A DNA stretch of 64,000 bases from Nitrospira sp. (lineage in GTDB: Bacteria > Nitrospirota > Nitrospiria > Nitrospirales > Nitrospiraceae), in assembly GCA_005239465.1 (NCBI GenBank), contig SPAW01000024.1, forward strand, positions 83,223-147,222. The letters run 5' to 3'. Position numbers and translations under genes: made by a program. Position 1 is the stretch's first letter. Every line of letters begins with the position of its first letter. Below are positions 26,193 to 33,886 of this stretch, piece by piece. The notes beneath the pieces were generated by a model, which saw only the letters and a program-made list of their open reading frames with translations, did no database searches and had not been told where the DNA came from.

Positions 26193-27293
26193 ATGCCGGA
26201 ACACACGATCACCCCGGCCATGCCAAGCGCAGTCCCCGGGTCACCAGCCGGCATGGCGCCGACCCCTCCCATCGACTTCTTGGAGTATTGGAAAACCGAC
26301 TGTCGCGAGGTCAACACATTCCGGGGCCATTCGCATGGTGTCTGGGCCGTAGCGTTCTCACCCGATGGACTGACCCTCGCCAGCGGCGGCGCCGAGCGCC
26401 TCGTCCGCATGTGGGACATCGAAACCGGCCGGCTCCTGCGCTCCTTGCGCGGCCACACCAACGATATCCGGGCCATCGTCTTCACACCGGACGGACACAC
26501 GCTCGCCACCGGCAGCGAAGACCGAACCATTCGCTTGTGGAACGGCAAGACCGGCGAGCCGACGAAACTCCTCTTCACGCGCTACGATCATAATGTGTGC
26601 AGCCTCTCGCTCTCGCCCGACGGTCTCATGCTCGCGCGCGGCAGCCACAACAAAGACATCAAGATTTGGGAAGTCACCACCGGCACCGAGCTGATGACGC
26701 TCCTCGGCAAGGACGAGTACGACCACCACTGGTCCGTCTGCGTCGCCTTCTCACCGGACGGCATTCACCTCGCCCACGGCACCGACATCGGCAAGATCAA
26801 AATTTGGGAAGTGCTCCCGAGCGGCGAAGAAAAAGTGTTGCACGACGGGCACTGGCGCCGGGACGCCGAGGATTCCACCGAGACACGCGGCTACTTCGTC
26901 GAAGATGACGGCGGATTCCAAAAGCCGATGGATTACTGGATCGGCGCCATGGCCTTTACGCCGGACGCCAAGATGTTGATCACCGGCAGCCGGGATAGCA
27001 CCATCAAGCTCTTCGAGATGCCCAAGGTCATCGAAATGAAAACCCTCACCGGCCACACCGGCTGGGTCCGCAGCCTCGCCGTGTCGCCGGATGGGAAAGT
27101 ATTGGTCAGCGCCGGCGACGACCAGACCATCAGGTTCTGGGACCTCGCCACAGGCCGCAACTTCCGAACCGTCAAGGGCCACACCGGCGGGGTGCGCTGC
27201 ATCACCTTTTCACCCGACGGCCGCCGCCTCGCCAGCGCCTCCTGGGATCGCACCATCAAGCTCTGGGAAGGCGGAGCACAACCGACCGAGTGA
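26193..27293 (+). CDS. WD40-repeat protein (seven-bladed propeller)
   Basis: 366-residue protein that is almost entirely seven WD40 repeats. Examples are GHTNDIRAIVFTPDGHTLA, SGGAERLVRMWDIETG, GHTGWVRSLAVSPDGKVL and SASWDRTIKLWEGG. Together they predict one closed propeller. A longer loop rich in acidic residues (residues about 215-245) interrupts blades four and five. There is no signal peptide, so it should be cytoplasmic. It is the only plus-strand gene of the NXR accessory locus and is divergent from the HExxH gene. It is followed by a hairpin terminator. It probably scaffolds a protein complex; partners are unknown. Confidence 0.9.
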   Translation: MPEHTITPAMPSAVPGSPAGMAPTPPIDFLEYWKTDCREVNTFRGHSHGVWAVAFSPDGLTLASGGAERLVRMWDIETGRLLRSLRGHTNDIRAIVFTPDGHTLATGSEDRTIRLWNGKTGEPTKLLFTRYDHNVCSLSLSPDGLMLARGSHNKDIKIWEVTTGTELMTLLGKDEYDHHWSVCVAFSPDGIHLAHGTDIGKIKIWEVLPSGEEKVLHDGHWRRDAEDSTETRGYFVEDDGGFQKPMDYWIGAMAFTPDAKMLITGSRDSTIKLFEMPKVIEMKTLTGHTGWVRSLAVSPDGKVLVSAGDDQTIRFWDLATGRNFRTVKGHTGGVRCITFSPDGRRLASASWDRTIKLWEGGAQPTE

Positions 27294-27301
27294 GCACATC
27301 C

Positions 27302-27337
27302 AGCGCGCTCTGCAGCGGAACGTGCAGGGCGCGCTTT
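27302..27337 (+). terminator. Hairpin terminator after the WD40 gene
   Basis: A 13-base stem pairs AGCGCGCTCTGCA (27302-27314) with TGCAGGGCGCGCT (27323-27335), with one G-T pair, eight bases after the TGA. Only TTT follows, so termination efficiency is uncertain. The structure can also serve the opposite strand, where a short gene ends at 27350. Confidence 0.6.
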
Positions 27338-27349
27338 CAACCGCACGCT

Positions 27350-27505
27350 TCATGGCTCCTCCTCTTCCACATCCTCAATCGACTGCTTGAGCGCTGCGAC
27401 GAACGCGTCCGGCTGAGCCAGGGCACTCTCCGTCAGTTGGAATTCCGACACCAGCACACCCGCTGTATCGACAATGATTACACGATAGCCTGGTTTCACG
27501 GCCAC
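27350..27505 (-). CDS. Small acidic protein, 51 aa
   Basis: A short frame with GTG start at 27505, preceded by GGGGG, encoding MAVKPGYRVIIVDTAGVLVS and ending LKQSIEDVEEEEP. It is too short for family recognition, but a clear relative of its C-terminal half is encoded at 34925-35040 (LKQLIEDVEDEES with the same GxLVSxxxLTE core). That repetition supports translation. It has an acidic C-terminus and no membrane segment. Function unknown. It faces the WD40 gene tail to tail. Confidence 0.55.
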   Translation of the reverse strand: MAVKPGYRVIIVDTAGVLVSEFQLTESALAQPDAFVAALKQSIEDVEEEEP

Positions 27506-27673
27506 GCCCCCTTTTTATATGATTCGATCGGCCACGAGCCTACCACAGTGGGAACGGGACTTCGATGCGGTGAGATGAAGGATGGGTTGACTGCCGCCCC
27601 GCCTCTTGACGTTGGATAGAAGGTACGGCATCTTTCAGAGCGTCGAGAGAAGGAATCGAGAAGGCGAGTCACT

Positions 27674-28249
27674 ATGGCAATGGCATCAGTCATGCTCCCG
27701 CTTGGGACGCAGGCTCCGGCATTCGAACTGCGCGACGTCGTGAGCGGTCAGACCTGCTCGCTCGACTCGTTTAGGGGCAAGATCGCGGTGCTGGTAATGT
27801 TCATCTGCCGCCATTGTCCCTATGTGGTGCACGTCGAGCAGGAACTCGCGAAGATCGGACGCGATTACCGCGACACCAACCTGGGCATTGTAGCGATCAG
27901 CAGCAACGATCCGGTGGGGTATCCCGATGACGCGCCGCAGCGGCTGAAGGAGATGGCCGAGCGACTCGGCTTCACCTTTCCATTCTGTTGCGACGAGACG
28001 CAGGAGGTCGCGAAAGCGTATCGAGCCGCCTGCACCCCGGACTTCTATCTGTTCAATCAAGAACGGCGGCTGGTCTATCGCGGGCAGCTCGACGATAGTC
28101 GCCCCGGCAACAACAAACCGGTCACCGGCCGCGATCTGCGGGCCGCGATCGAGGCCGTGCTCGCCGGCAAACCGGTCGGCAGCAATCAAAGAGCCAGCAT
28201 CGGCTGCAGTATCAAGTGGAAACGTGGTAACGCTCCGCCGTATGCCTAG
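27674..28249 (+). CDS. Thioredoxin-fold redoxin (AhpC/TSA-like)
   Basis: 191-residue thioredoxin-fold protein of the alkyl-hydroperoxide-reductase/redoxin group. FICRHCPYVVHVEQEL holds the CxxC site, and PDDAPQRLKEMAERLGFTFP, CTPDFYLFN and VYRGQLDDSRPGN are typical of the YbbN/resA-like redoxin family that is often annotated as a thioredoxin family protein. The C-terminal SIGCSIKWKRGN is also characteristic. No signal peptide, so it is cytoplasmic. It probably reduces disulfides or peroxides; the reductant is unknown. The TAG stop lies in the left arm of the palindromic element at 28248. Confidence 0.9.
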   Translation: MAMASVMLPLGTQAPAFELRDVVSGQTCSLDSFRGKIAVLVMFICRHCPYVVHVEQELAKIGRDYRDTNLGIVAISSNDPVGYPDDAPQRLKEMAERLGFTFPFCCDETQEVAKAYRAACTPDFYLFNQERRLVYRGQLDDSRPGNNKPVTGRDLRAAIEAVLAGKPVGSNQRASIGCSIKWKRGNAPPYA

Positions 28250-28473
28250 CAGGCTGTTGAAAAAGGCCGCCAGCGTTATTGGAAGGTTACGGCTCAGTCT
28301 AAGGCTGAGATGAAGCAAGTCAGATCTTCGCTCAACCTTGACCTCAACCTCAGCCTACCTCGCTCGCTGCGGCCTTGCCTGTGGAGAGGTGCATCTTGGA
28401 CTTCGGCGAGCTCAGTCGAGCCGCGCACCGTGGTTGGGAGGGTGAGACCATTGTCCTTTTTGAACAGCCTGTT
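28248..28473. repeat. Palindromic MITE-like element between redoxin and cupredoxin genes
   Basis: AGCAGGCTGTTGAAAAAGGC (28248-28267) reappears inverted at 28453-28473 (GTCCTTTTTGAACAGCCTGT) with few mismatches. The interior includes CTCGCTCGCTGCGGCCTTGC, the reverse of a motif seen in the elements at 19720 and 24812. The left arm overlaps the stop codon of the redoxin gene; the right arm encodes the first codons of the cupredoxin lipoprotein. Length about 226 bp. Confidence 0.72.
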
Positions 28474-28837
28474 TCGGATTACGCCGTTGTTCCTCGGCGT
28501 AAGCATTGTAGCCTGCGACGGGCCGATGCAAACCGTGTCCCTCACCACGGAAGACTTCCGTTTCGTGCCCGAACTCGTGCGGGTGCAGGCGTCATCACCC
28601 CTCACCCTCGCCGTCTATAACGCCGGCCGGGAAATACACGAGTTCGACAGCCCCATCCTCATGTACGCAGCTAAGACGCCGTCCTCGGACGCGGCCATGA
28701 AAGCGGCCAGTCCTGGCATCGTCCTCGAGCCGGGGAAATCCGTGCAACTCGCCATGGCTCCTCCACCGGGAACCTACCTCTACATCTGTCGACGCAAAGG
28801 CCACGCGAATATGACGGGTACGCTGATCGTCGAGTAG
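28451..28837 (+). CDS. Cupredoxin-like lipoprotein
   Basis: Exported copper-protein-like domain of about 105 residues behind a lipoprotein signal. TTG at 28451 follows GGGAGGGTGAG, giving the signal FLNSLFRITPLFLGVSIVAC with lipobox IVAC. The mature part has cupredoxin features: EDFRFVPELV, REIHEFDSPI with a candidate His ligand, and CRRKGHANMTG, which supplies Cys, His and Met in the usual C-terminal order. It is likely to bind one copper and carry electrons at the outer face of a membrane. The first eight codons lie in the palindromic element at 28248, so that repeat created the current start and ribosome site. An upstream frame extension to 28310 is not credible. Confidence 0.78.
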   Translation: MSFLNSLFRITPLFLGVSIVACDGPMQTVSLTTEDFRFVPELVRVQASSPLTLAVYNAGREIHEFDSPILMYAAKTPSSDAAMKAASPGIVLEPGKSVQLAMAPPPGTYLYICRRKGHANMTGTLIVE

Positions 28838-29441
28838 GCACGGAGGATGGAAGATGAACGAGCCTCAAGCGAAGGAACAGTGGTCAGGGAAGAAGCCCCG
28901 GGAACTAAAAAACTTTCGTGCTTACAATTGTGGGCATCATGAAGGGAAAAAGATCCCAGTGATGTTTCACCAAGATTTACCAAGTAAAAAATGATCCGGA
29001 CCCGGTCCTGGCACGAAAAATCTCGGTCCCCATCTTCTGTGGATAATCCTGTGTACAACTTCATGCGCGCATACAGGACCGCGTGGATTACGCAGTCATC
29101 CCTGCAAAATGCCTATTTTTTAGGCATCTGCAGTTCGACCAGCGCGCCCCTACTTATAGTGGTCTGGACGGATTTTCTGGAGTTTTTCACGCATTCCTAG
29201 GAGCACCGGCCTGTCATCATTAGAATCGCTGCTGCTGGTGCGCCTGCGGCGTCAGACAGGCGTCTCAATATCCACAGCCCTAAGGGTTTTCTGAGCAAAC
29301 GCGCTCAAACAATAGGCCCAGAGCGGGATTCGCCATCCGGTAAGAAGCATCGTCTAACGGGAGGTCCCGATAAGATGAAAGAAGAAAAGATGGAGGAAAC
29401 AGTCATGCAGAGAACTACAGACCAGGTCGCGTTCAGCGCGC
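28838..29441. other. Gene-poor region of about 600 bp
   Basis: No convincing gene found on either strand. It holds two DnaA-box-like 9-mers at 29038-29058, a hairpin TGCCTATTTTTTAGGCA at 29110-29126 and AT-rich stretches around 28905-28995. A 29-codon frame from 29374 (MKEEKMEETV...) has a GGGAGG upstream at poor spacing and overlaps the opposite-strand gene at 29442; I do not call it. Confidence 0.45.
29038..29058 (+). other. Paired DnaA-box-like 9-mers
   Basis: TGTGGATAA (29038-29046) is the exact complement of the E. coli consensus TTATCCACA. TGTGTACAA follows 12 bases later, start to start (29050-29058), and is a degenerate copy. Two boxes in a gene-free stretch could bind DnaA as a titration or regulatory site; an origin would need more boxes, an unwinding element and usually dnaA or dnaN nearby, which are absent. 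Confidence 0.35.
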
Positions 29442-29618
29442 TTACTTTTTTCGGTATACGTTGAGCCCGACCTTTTCCTCGCGATTCGGGATGGTCACGT
29501 TCCCCTCCGTCGAAGCAATGATGATGGTCTTGCCTGATGCCGACGGCCCGAATTGCTTCGAAAGATCCACTTTGATCGTCAACAACGTGCCCTCGACAGT
29601 CATTTCAACATTCTTCAT
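29442..29618 (-). CDS. Conserved-looking hypothetical protein, 58 aa
   Basis: Short frame from ATG 29618 to TAA 29442 behind AAAGGATACGATC. The product (MKNVEMTVEGTLLTIKVDLS, then GKTIIIASTEGNVTIP and KVGLNVYRKK) looks like a compact beta-rich domain and resembles small conserved hypothetical proteins of many bacteria. There is no signal or membrane segment. Its ATG overlaps the TGA of the upstream DUF922-type pseudogene (ATGA), suggesting an old translational coupling. Function unknown. Confidence 0.7.
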   Translation of the reverse strand: MKNVEMTVEGTLLTIKVDLSKQFGPSASGKTIIIASTEGNVTIPNREEKVGLNVYRKK

Positions 29619-30218
29619 GATCGTATCCTTTCAGCCAGCGCTTGCGCGACGGCGTCGGCTACCGGGATGTCTTTATGGCTATGCTCGGTGATGCAATCGT
29701 AGGCAGCCTGCGCCTGACGAGCCATCTGAAAACCTTACCCAGGCCTCCCTCGTTGCCTCTACCGGCATCTGTCTATTATACTCGCCGGTGAGGTGGCCCC
29801 CGCCTTCTTCAGCACTACGCTGACGTCCTTGCGCAAGTCCCGCCCGCTGAGGGGAACGACCTTGCTGCCGATGCCCGTCCTCGTAATCCACCGTCGTTTT
29901 TGGTGGGTTCGTAGGCAGCCAGATGGTGATGTTCAGTTGGAGCTTCACCGTCACCCGGTTGATCGTCAACTGCCCATGCGTCGCATCCATCTGCTCGGCC
30001 TGCCCGCCCACGCTCACATCCGAGAGAAAATCAGAGGCGCAGACCGCCTCTTCCGGCAGGGTGAGCCGAGGCATCCCCCGCGGCGGCCGCCGCGGATTGA
30101 AATACTGGGTCCCCATCTGCGCCGGCATCTTCTTGATCGTCACCGACGACTGATCCGCCTGGACCGACGACACCCCCGTGAGCAGGAGCACCAGTACGAC
30201 TGACCACCATCGCATCAA
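29615..30218 (-). pseudogene. Decayed DUF922-type secreted protease gene with several frameshifts
   Basis: The first frame (ATG 30218) has a signal peptide (WWSVVLVLLLTGVSSVQA) and beta-strand segments up to a YEDGHRQ motif resembling the HExGHR zinc site of the DUF922 secreted protease family. The frame then changes near 29870 (SKVVPLSGRDLRKDVSVVLK continues in a second frame), returns near 29795 (LTGEYNRQM, like the family's EYNKEL) and shifts again near 29740 into MARQAQAAYDCITEHSHKDI, matching the family's YDAITDHS tail. Three frame changes in 480 bases indicate an inactive gene. The first frame alone would give a 179-residue product with an unrelated tail. Confidence 0.62.
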
Positions 30219-30286
30219 TCACCTCCCTGATCTGCGCCGGGACACCACGGCCGAAGTCGTCCTCTGCTCATCCCTCATGACAGCCG

Positions 30287-30514
30287 TCATCCACCCAATT
30301 TGAGCCAGGCATAGGGCATCAGGTAATAGCCCGCTACGGAAAACAGCACGCCGAGCACTGCCCCGAACAACCCGGTGACAGAGAGCCCGGCGAACGGGGA
30401 CAGGAACACAATCAGGATCATTAGAATCGCGATGGACCGATGGCGCTCGTAGAACTGCCTGCGCTGGTCACTGTTGAGAGAATCGGTGAATGACAGCCCA
30501 GAACGAAGCGGCAT
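30287..30514 (-). CDS. Small two-helix membrane protein, 75 aa
   Basis: Hypothetical membrane protein with two hydrophobic helices (SIAILMILIVFLSPFAGLSV and LFGAVLGVLFSVAGYYL) after a basic N-terminus (DSLNSDQRRQFYERHR). ATG at 30514 is preferred over the upstream frame start at 30556. TATACT lies only a few bases before it, so the transcript may be nearly leaderless. No family recognised. It lies between the DUF922-type pseudogene and the Hsp20 gene. Confidence 0.6.
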   Translation of the reverse strand: MPLRSGLSFTDSLNSDQRRQFYERHRSIAILMILIVFLSPFAGLSVTGLFGAVLGVLFSVAGYYLMPYAWLKLGG

Positions 30515-30690
30515 GGGCGCAGTATAGTACAAACACTGAGCGGGGGGCAGCACCAAGCGGCAGGTCGGGGCTGGTCGTGAACACGGAAGGCGCGAGGGAC
30601 GAGGCGAGTGCGGAGCGTCAGGAAGACTCCATCATCGCGTGTGCGTAAGAATTATTCCCTGACGCCCCTCATCCCTCGATCAACGCAACA

Positions 30691-31167
30691 CTAGCGCACC
30701 TTGATCTCGATGGCTTTCGGTTTCGCCTTCTCGGATTTTGGGAGATGCACGTGGAGCATGCCGTCTTTGAAGTCGGCAGACACTTTGCTCCCATCCGCAT
30801 CCTCCGGAAGTGAGAAGCTGCGCACGAAGCTCCCGTAGGCGCGTTCGACCCGGTGATATTTTTTGCTCTTTTCTTCCTTCTCGAATTTCCGCTCGCCGGA
30901 AATCGCCAGGACATCGTTCTCTACCGTGAGGCGCACGTCCTCTTTCTTCATGTCCGACAACTCGGCCTTGATGAGATATTCCTTCTCATCCTCCGTAATG
31001 TCCACCAGCGGCGACCACTGGGCCACCGTCAGAGCTTCCTTTCCCCCGTTCCCTGTCGCTTCCCGAGTGGCAAACATCGTCGCCAACCGGCTTTCCAATT
31101 CATCCCGATCTTTAAAAGGATTCCATCGAGTTCTGCTCATAGGATCCCAGCGTAAGATTGTGTTCAT
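30691..31167 (-). CDS. Small heat-shock protein, Hsp20/alpha-crystallin family
   Basis: 158-residue ATP-independent holdase chaperone. The alpha-crystallin domain spans about residues 50-145, with WSPLVDITEDEKEYLIKAEL, VRLTVENDVLAISGERK, the A-x-x-x-n-G-v-L-type strand DFKDGMLHVHLPKSE and the C-terminal KAIEIKVR. The N-terminus is short and charged. It starts at ATG 31167 with AAGGAGATG upstream. It forms a same-strand stress-protein group with DUF2934, CsbD and DUF1328 genes, suggesting joint induction. Confidence 0.94.
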   Translation of the reverse strand: MNTILRWDPMSRTRWNPFKDRDELESRLATMFATREATGNGGKEALTVAQWSPLVDITEDEKEYLIKAELSDMKKEDVRLTVENDVLAISGERKFEKEEKSKKYHRVERAYGSFVRSFSLPEDADGSKVSADFKDGMLHVHLPKSEKAKPKAIEIKVR

Positions 31168-31222
31168 GGCCTCATCTCCTTGTCGTCATAGAAGTGAACG
31201 TTTAATACTCTCATGGTCCCTG

Positions 31223-31465
31223 TCACGATTGACCTGATGCACTAACCAGTTGCCGTTCCGCGTTCAACCAGTCCTCCAAGCCCCGGCCTTCCTGCCGGCC
31301 TCGTTTGTCATATAATTCGTAGGCTCGCCGCGCAATGCGGTCGTGAGCCCAAGCTCCCTTCGATGTCTGCTCAGCGGGACCAGCCTTCTCACCGGTTGGA
31401 CTGACCCTGGACGTGCCGGCCGACATGGTCGGCGTCGCTCGATTTAAAACCGTTTCCTTGCTCAT
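31223..31465 (-). CDS. DUF2934 domain protein
   Basis: 80-residue protein whose C-terminal half (IARRAYELYDKRGRQEGRGL followed by EDWLNAERQL) is the DUF2934 domain, a short helical motif of unknown function common near stress genes. The N-terminal half is low-complexity Ser/Thr/Gly. ATG at 31465 is chosen since GAGGAGG stands seven bases upstream; the GTG at 31480 overlaps that ribosome site. It is located between hsp20 and the CsbD gene. Confidence 0.82.
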   Translation of the reverse strand: MSKETVLNRATPTMSAGTSRVSPTGEKAGPAEQTSKGAWAHDRIARRAYELYDKRGRQEGRGLEDWLNAERQLVSASGQS

Positions 31466-31539
31466 CGTATACCTCCTCACGCTGCCGTGTTCATAAATGT
31501 GAATTGTATAGTGAGACGCCTCTCAACGATCGATTCCCG

Positions 31540-31767
31540 TCACTGAGTCTTTTTCCCCGTCGCGTCCGGCGGAGACTTGTGATACCACTGATCCGCCCAC
31601 TTCATCAGCTCACTCTTTTTATCGCCATACCGTTCCTGGACTTTGCCGATAAACTTGTCGTAGTTCCCTCCGATCTCCTGCAAATCATTATCGGTAAACT
31701 TGCCCCACTGTTGTTTCAGTTCGCCTTTGAACTGCATCCATTTTCTTTTGAGTTGATCAACGTTCAT
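31540..31767 (-). CDS. CsbD-family stress protein
   Basis: 75-residue CsbD-like protein, a family of small hydrophilic proteins induced by general stress. The hallmark is MNVDQLKRKWMQFKGELKQQ followed by WGKFTDNDLQEIGGNYDKF. ATG at 31767 follows GGAGGAAGATCTT. The usual lysine-rich helical sequence is complete. Molecular role in the family is not established. Confidence 0.9.
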   Translation of the reverse strand: MNVDQLKRKWMQFKGELKQQWGKFTDNDLQEIGGNYDKFIGKVQERYGDKKSELMKWADQWYHKSPPDATGKKTQ

Positions 31768-31816
31768 AAGATCTTCCTCCTGTCTAAAGTATCGATACCT
31801 CAGCATCACGTTGGCA

Positions 31817-32008
31817 TCAGGTTGTCACGTCGGGAAACCGTCGGACAAGCCGAGCGGTGCGCCCCGTGACCACATGGATCGCGACCAGGGCAATCCCGAT
31901 CAGGAACAGAATCCAGGAAACCTGGACCGCGACCGTAGACACCCCGGCGAGATTCAGGGCGCCGGCGATCAAGCCGACTGCCAGGAACACTAGTGCATAG
32001 TAGAGCAT
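31817..32008 (-). CDS. DUF1328 (YtjA-like) small membrane protein
   Basis: 63-residue membrane protein with two closely packed helices (MLYYALVFLAVGLIAGALNL and VSWILFLIGIALVAIHVV), matching the DUF1328/YtjA family found in many proteobacteria. The tail is basic (TGRTARLVRRFPD). It begins the minus-strand stress group (DUF1328, CsbD, DUF2934, Hsp20). Family function unknown, with reports of stress induction. Confidence 0.9.
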   Translation of the reverse strand: MLYYALVFLAVGLIAGALNLAGVSTVAVQVSWILFLIGIALVAIHVVTGRTARLVRRFPDVTT

Positions 32009-32825
32009 GGCTCACTCTTCTCTATGGAATGTGGCGTTAGTCGAACAGTCCTCTGAAGCATGGCCGGCGTCCTGGCTGCCTCCATCAGCAGACCACGACA
32101 CAAGGCATGCAGCCGTTCAGAGAAACTCTGGCGCAAAAACGGCGGAGACTGGGGAATCGGTCACGCTGGGAAGGATCAGGAAGCGCAAGAGATAGGACAG
32201 TCAGCGGAGCTTCACACCTGACAACATCAATCACCCTGGGCGCAATGAGTACAGGAGTCAAGCAATATAATGCGGGCCTGGATAGTTCAATGATACGGGC
32301 ACGTTGCGACGCACGCTGGCATGGAGCAGCGAAGATCGCGGCGAAGAAGGTAGGAGAGAGTGGTCTGTTGATCTCCTGAGCTCGCGTAACGCGCGGCCTC
32401 AGAGGGATGGGATGGGCAGCCTGGTCATCCTCCTGCGCGCGGAACGCGCACTCCTCCAGCAGTATTCGTCGATCGTGAAGCGTCTCTTCTTGCTTGCGAG
32501 ATACGAACGACGAGCGACGAAACACGATCCCAGCGACGCGCGCAGTGGGAGAGCAATCGGACCACTCTTCGAAAGAAAAAAACAAGCGAGCTCGGAGGGA
32601 CCATTTGATGCAACGAAGAAATGGTGGCTGGCACCGCTCTTTTCTCCCTACCTACCCTCCTGCTGGAGAGCAGCGCAAGCGGGTCAGAAAAGGCTGCCGA
32701 CAGGGTTTCAGATAGCCAGCGCACTTCTGTATGGTGCCGCTTTCGCCCTTCTTGTGACTTCCCCACCAAATAGCCTAGAATTGCCTCAGCGTCTCACCTA
32801 CTCCACTCCCACCCAGGAGGTCGCT
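32009..32825. other. Intergenic region of about 820 bp
   Basis: Divergent spacer between the stress group and the GYD-domain gene. Long frames exist on both strands but have no recognisable protein features: they are rich in Arg, Ser and Pro without domain order. It probably contains promoters of both units; I could not place them with confidence. AGGAGG at 32815-32820 is the ribosome site of the next gene. Confidence 0.4.
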
Positions 32826-33134
32826 ATGCAAACCTACGTCAGTCTCGTGAAGTTCACGCAGCACGGGCTTCAAACCATGAAAGAGCAAGGCATGCAACGG
32901 GCCGAGATGGTCAAGAAGAATGCCCAGGCGCTCGGTGGCAACCTCATTCAAGCCTACTATTGCTTAGGCCAGTACGACGTTATCGCCGTCTGGGAATTTC
33001 CGGACAACAAGACGGCCATGAAAGCCGCGGTCATGAACGCATCGATGGGACACATCGAGATCACGACCCTGCCCGCCATCGGCCGGGATGAGTGGAAGAC
33101 CTTGCTCCAAGAAACGCTCGGGAAGAAAAAGTGA
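32826..33134 (+). CDS. GYD-domain protein
   Basis: 102-residue protein of the GYD family, an alpha/beta ferredoxin-like fold of unknown role. The whole sequence matches: MQTYVSLVKFTQHGLQTMKE, AYYCLGQYDVIAVWEFPDN and TTLPAIGRDEWKTLL. It starts at ATG 32826 six bases after AGGAGG. The stop is two bases before the start of the exported methyltransferase gene, so the two are likely co-transcribed. Confidence 0.88.
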   Translation: MQTYVSLVKFTQHGLQTMKEQGMQRAEMVKKNAQALGGNLIQAYYCLGQYDVIAVWEFPDNKTAMKAAVMNASMGHIEITTLPAIGRDEWKTLLQETLGKKK

Positions 33135-33136
33135 TT

Positions 33137-33838
33137 ATGGTTCCAGTCCCAATGATATCGAATACCAGACACTTGACGGCGGCGGGCCTCGCCGCCGCCG
33201 TCAGCCTTGGTTTGCTCTTCGTCACACCGGCCGTGGCGCAGCATGGCCACCAGCAAGGCCATAGTCCGAATGTGATGGAGTATCTCGATCGGCTCGACCG
33301 GCCCGAGCGCGACCAGGAGCAGAAGCCGGCGCAGGTTGTCGAAACGTTAGGATTGAAGCCCGGCATGAGTGTCGCGGACCTGGGAGCAGGATCGGGCTAT
33401 TTCACCCGCCGCTTTGTGGAAGCCGTGACCGAAACCGGGATGGTCTACGCCATCGACGTCGAACCGGAAGCCTTGAAGTATGTCGAAGAGAGTCTTGTCC
33501 ACATGCACCGGCCCTACACCGCCGAGTTCATCCACGCGCGACCAGGCAATCCCAAATTGCCGGTCGAGTCCGTCGATCTCATCTTCATCTGCAACACCTA
33601 CCATCATCTCGAAGATCGCTCGACCTACTTCCGCAACGTCAAGTCTGCGCTCAAGCCCGGCGGCCGTATCGCCATCGTCGATTACTACCACGACGCCCGT
33701 TCCGGTGAACTCGGCTTTCCGAAGAAGCATCTCGTTCCGCGTGACACCGTCGTGGAGGAACTCACGGCAGCAGGCTACAAGCTCGTCAAAGAACAGACCT
33801 TCCTGCCGAAGCAGTATTTCCTGGAATTCGTGCCATAA
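33137..33838 (+). CDS. Exported class I SAM-dependent methyltransferase
   Basis: About 233 residues. A Sec-type signal (TAAGLAAAVSLGLLFVTPAV with AQHGH after the cut) precedes a methyltransferase domain with motif I VADLGAGSGYFTRR, acidic motif VYAIDVEPEAL, and motif IV/post-IV VDLIFICNTYHHLEDR. The C-terminus (GELGFPKKHLVPRDTVVEEL) is typical of the family. An exported methyltransferase is odd because SAM is cytoplasmic; such signal-bearing homologs are seen in several environmental bacteria. ATG 33137 has GGGAAG upstream; ATG 33152 is possible. It follows the GYD gene. Confidence 0.82.
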   Translation: MVPVPMISNTRHLTAAGLAAAVSLGLLFVTPAVAQHGHQQGHSPNVMEYLDRLDRPERDQEQKPAQVVETLGLKPGMSVADLGAGSGYFTRRFVEAVTETGMVYAIDVEPEALKYVEESLVHMHRPYTAEFIHARPGNPKLPVESVDLIFICNTYHHLEDRSTYFRNVKSALKPGGRIAIVDYYHDARSGELGFPKKHLVPRDTVVEELTAAGYKLVKEQTFLPKQYFLEFVP

Positions 33839-33886
33839 GAGCGTGGCCAACCAGCGTGCTGCAGCTCGTGGCAGGTTGAGCCGTTG

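Noticed and set aside
29374..29463. 29-codon plus-strand frame with GGGAGG upstream
   Set aside because: Spacing to the ATG is too long, and it overlaps the better-supported opposite gene at 29442.
32085..32585. Minus-strand frame in the 32 kb spacer
   Set aside because: The residues are Arg/Ser/Pro-biased without domain pattern, and no ribosome site is seen at the start.
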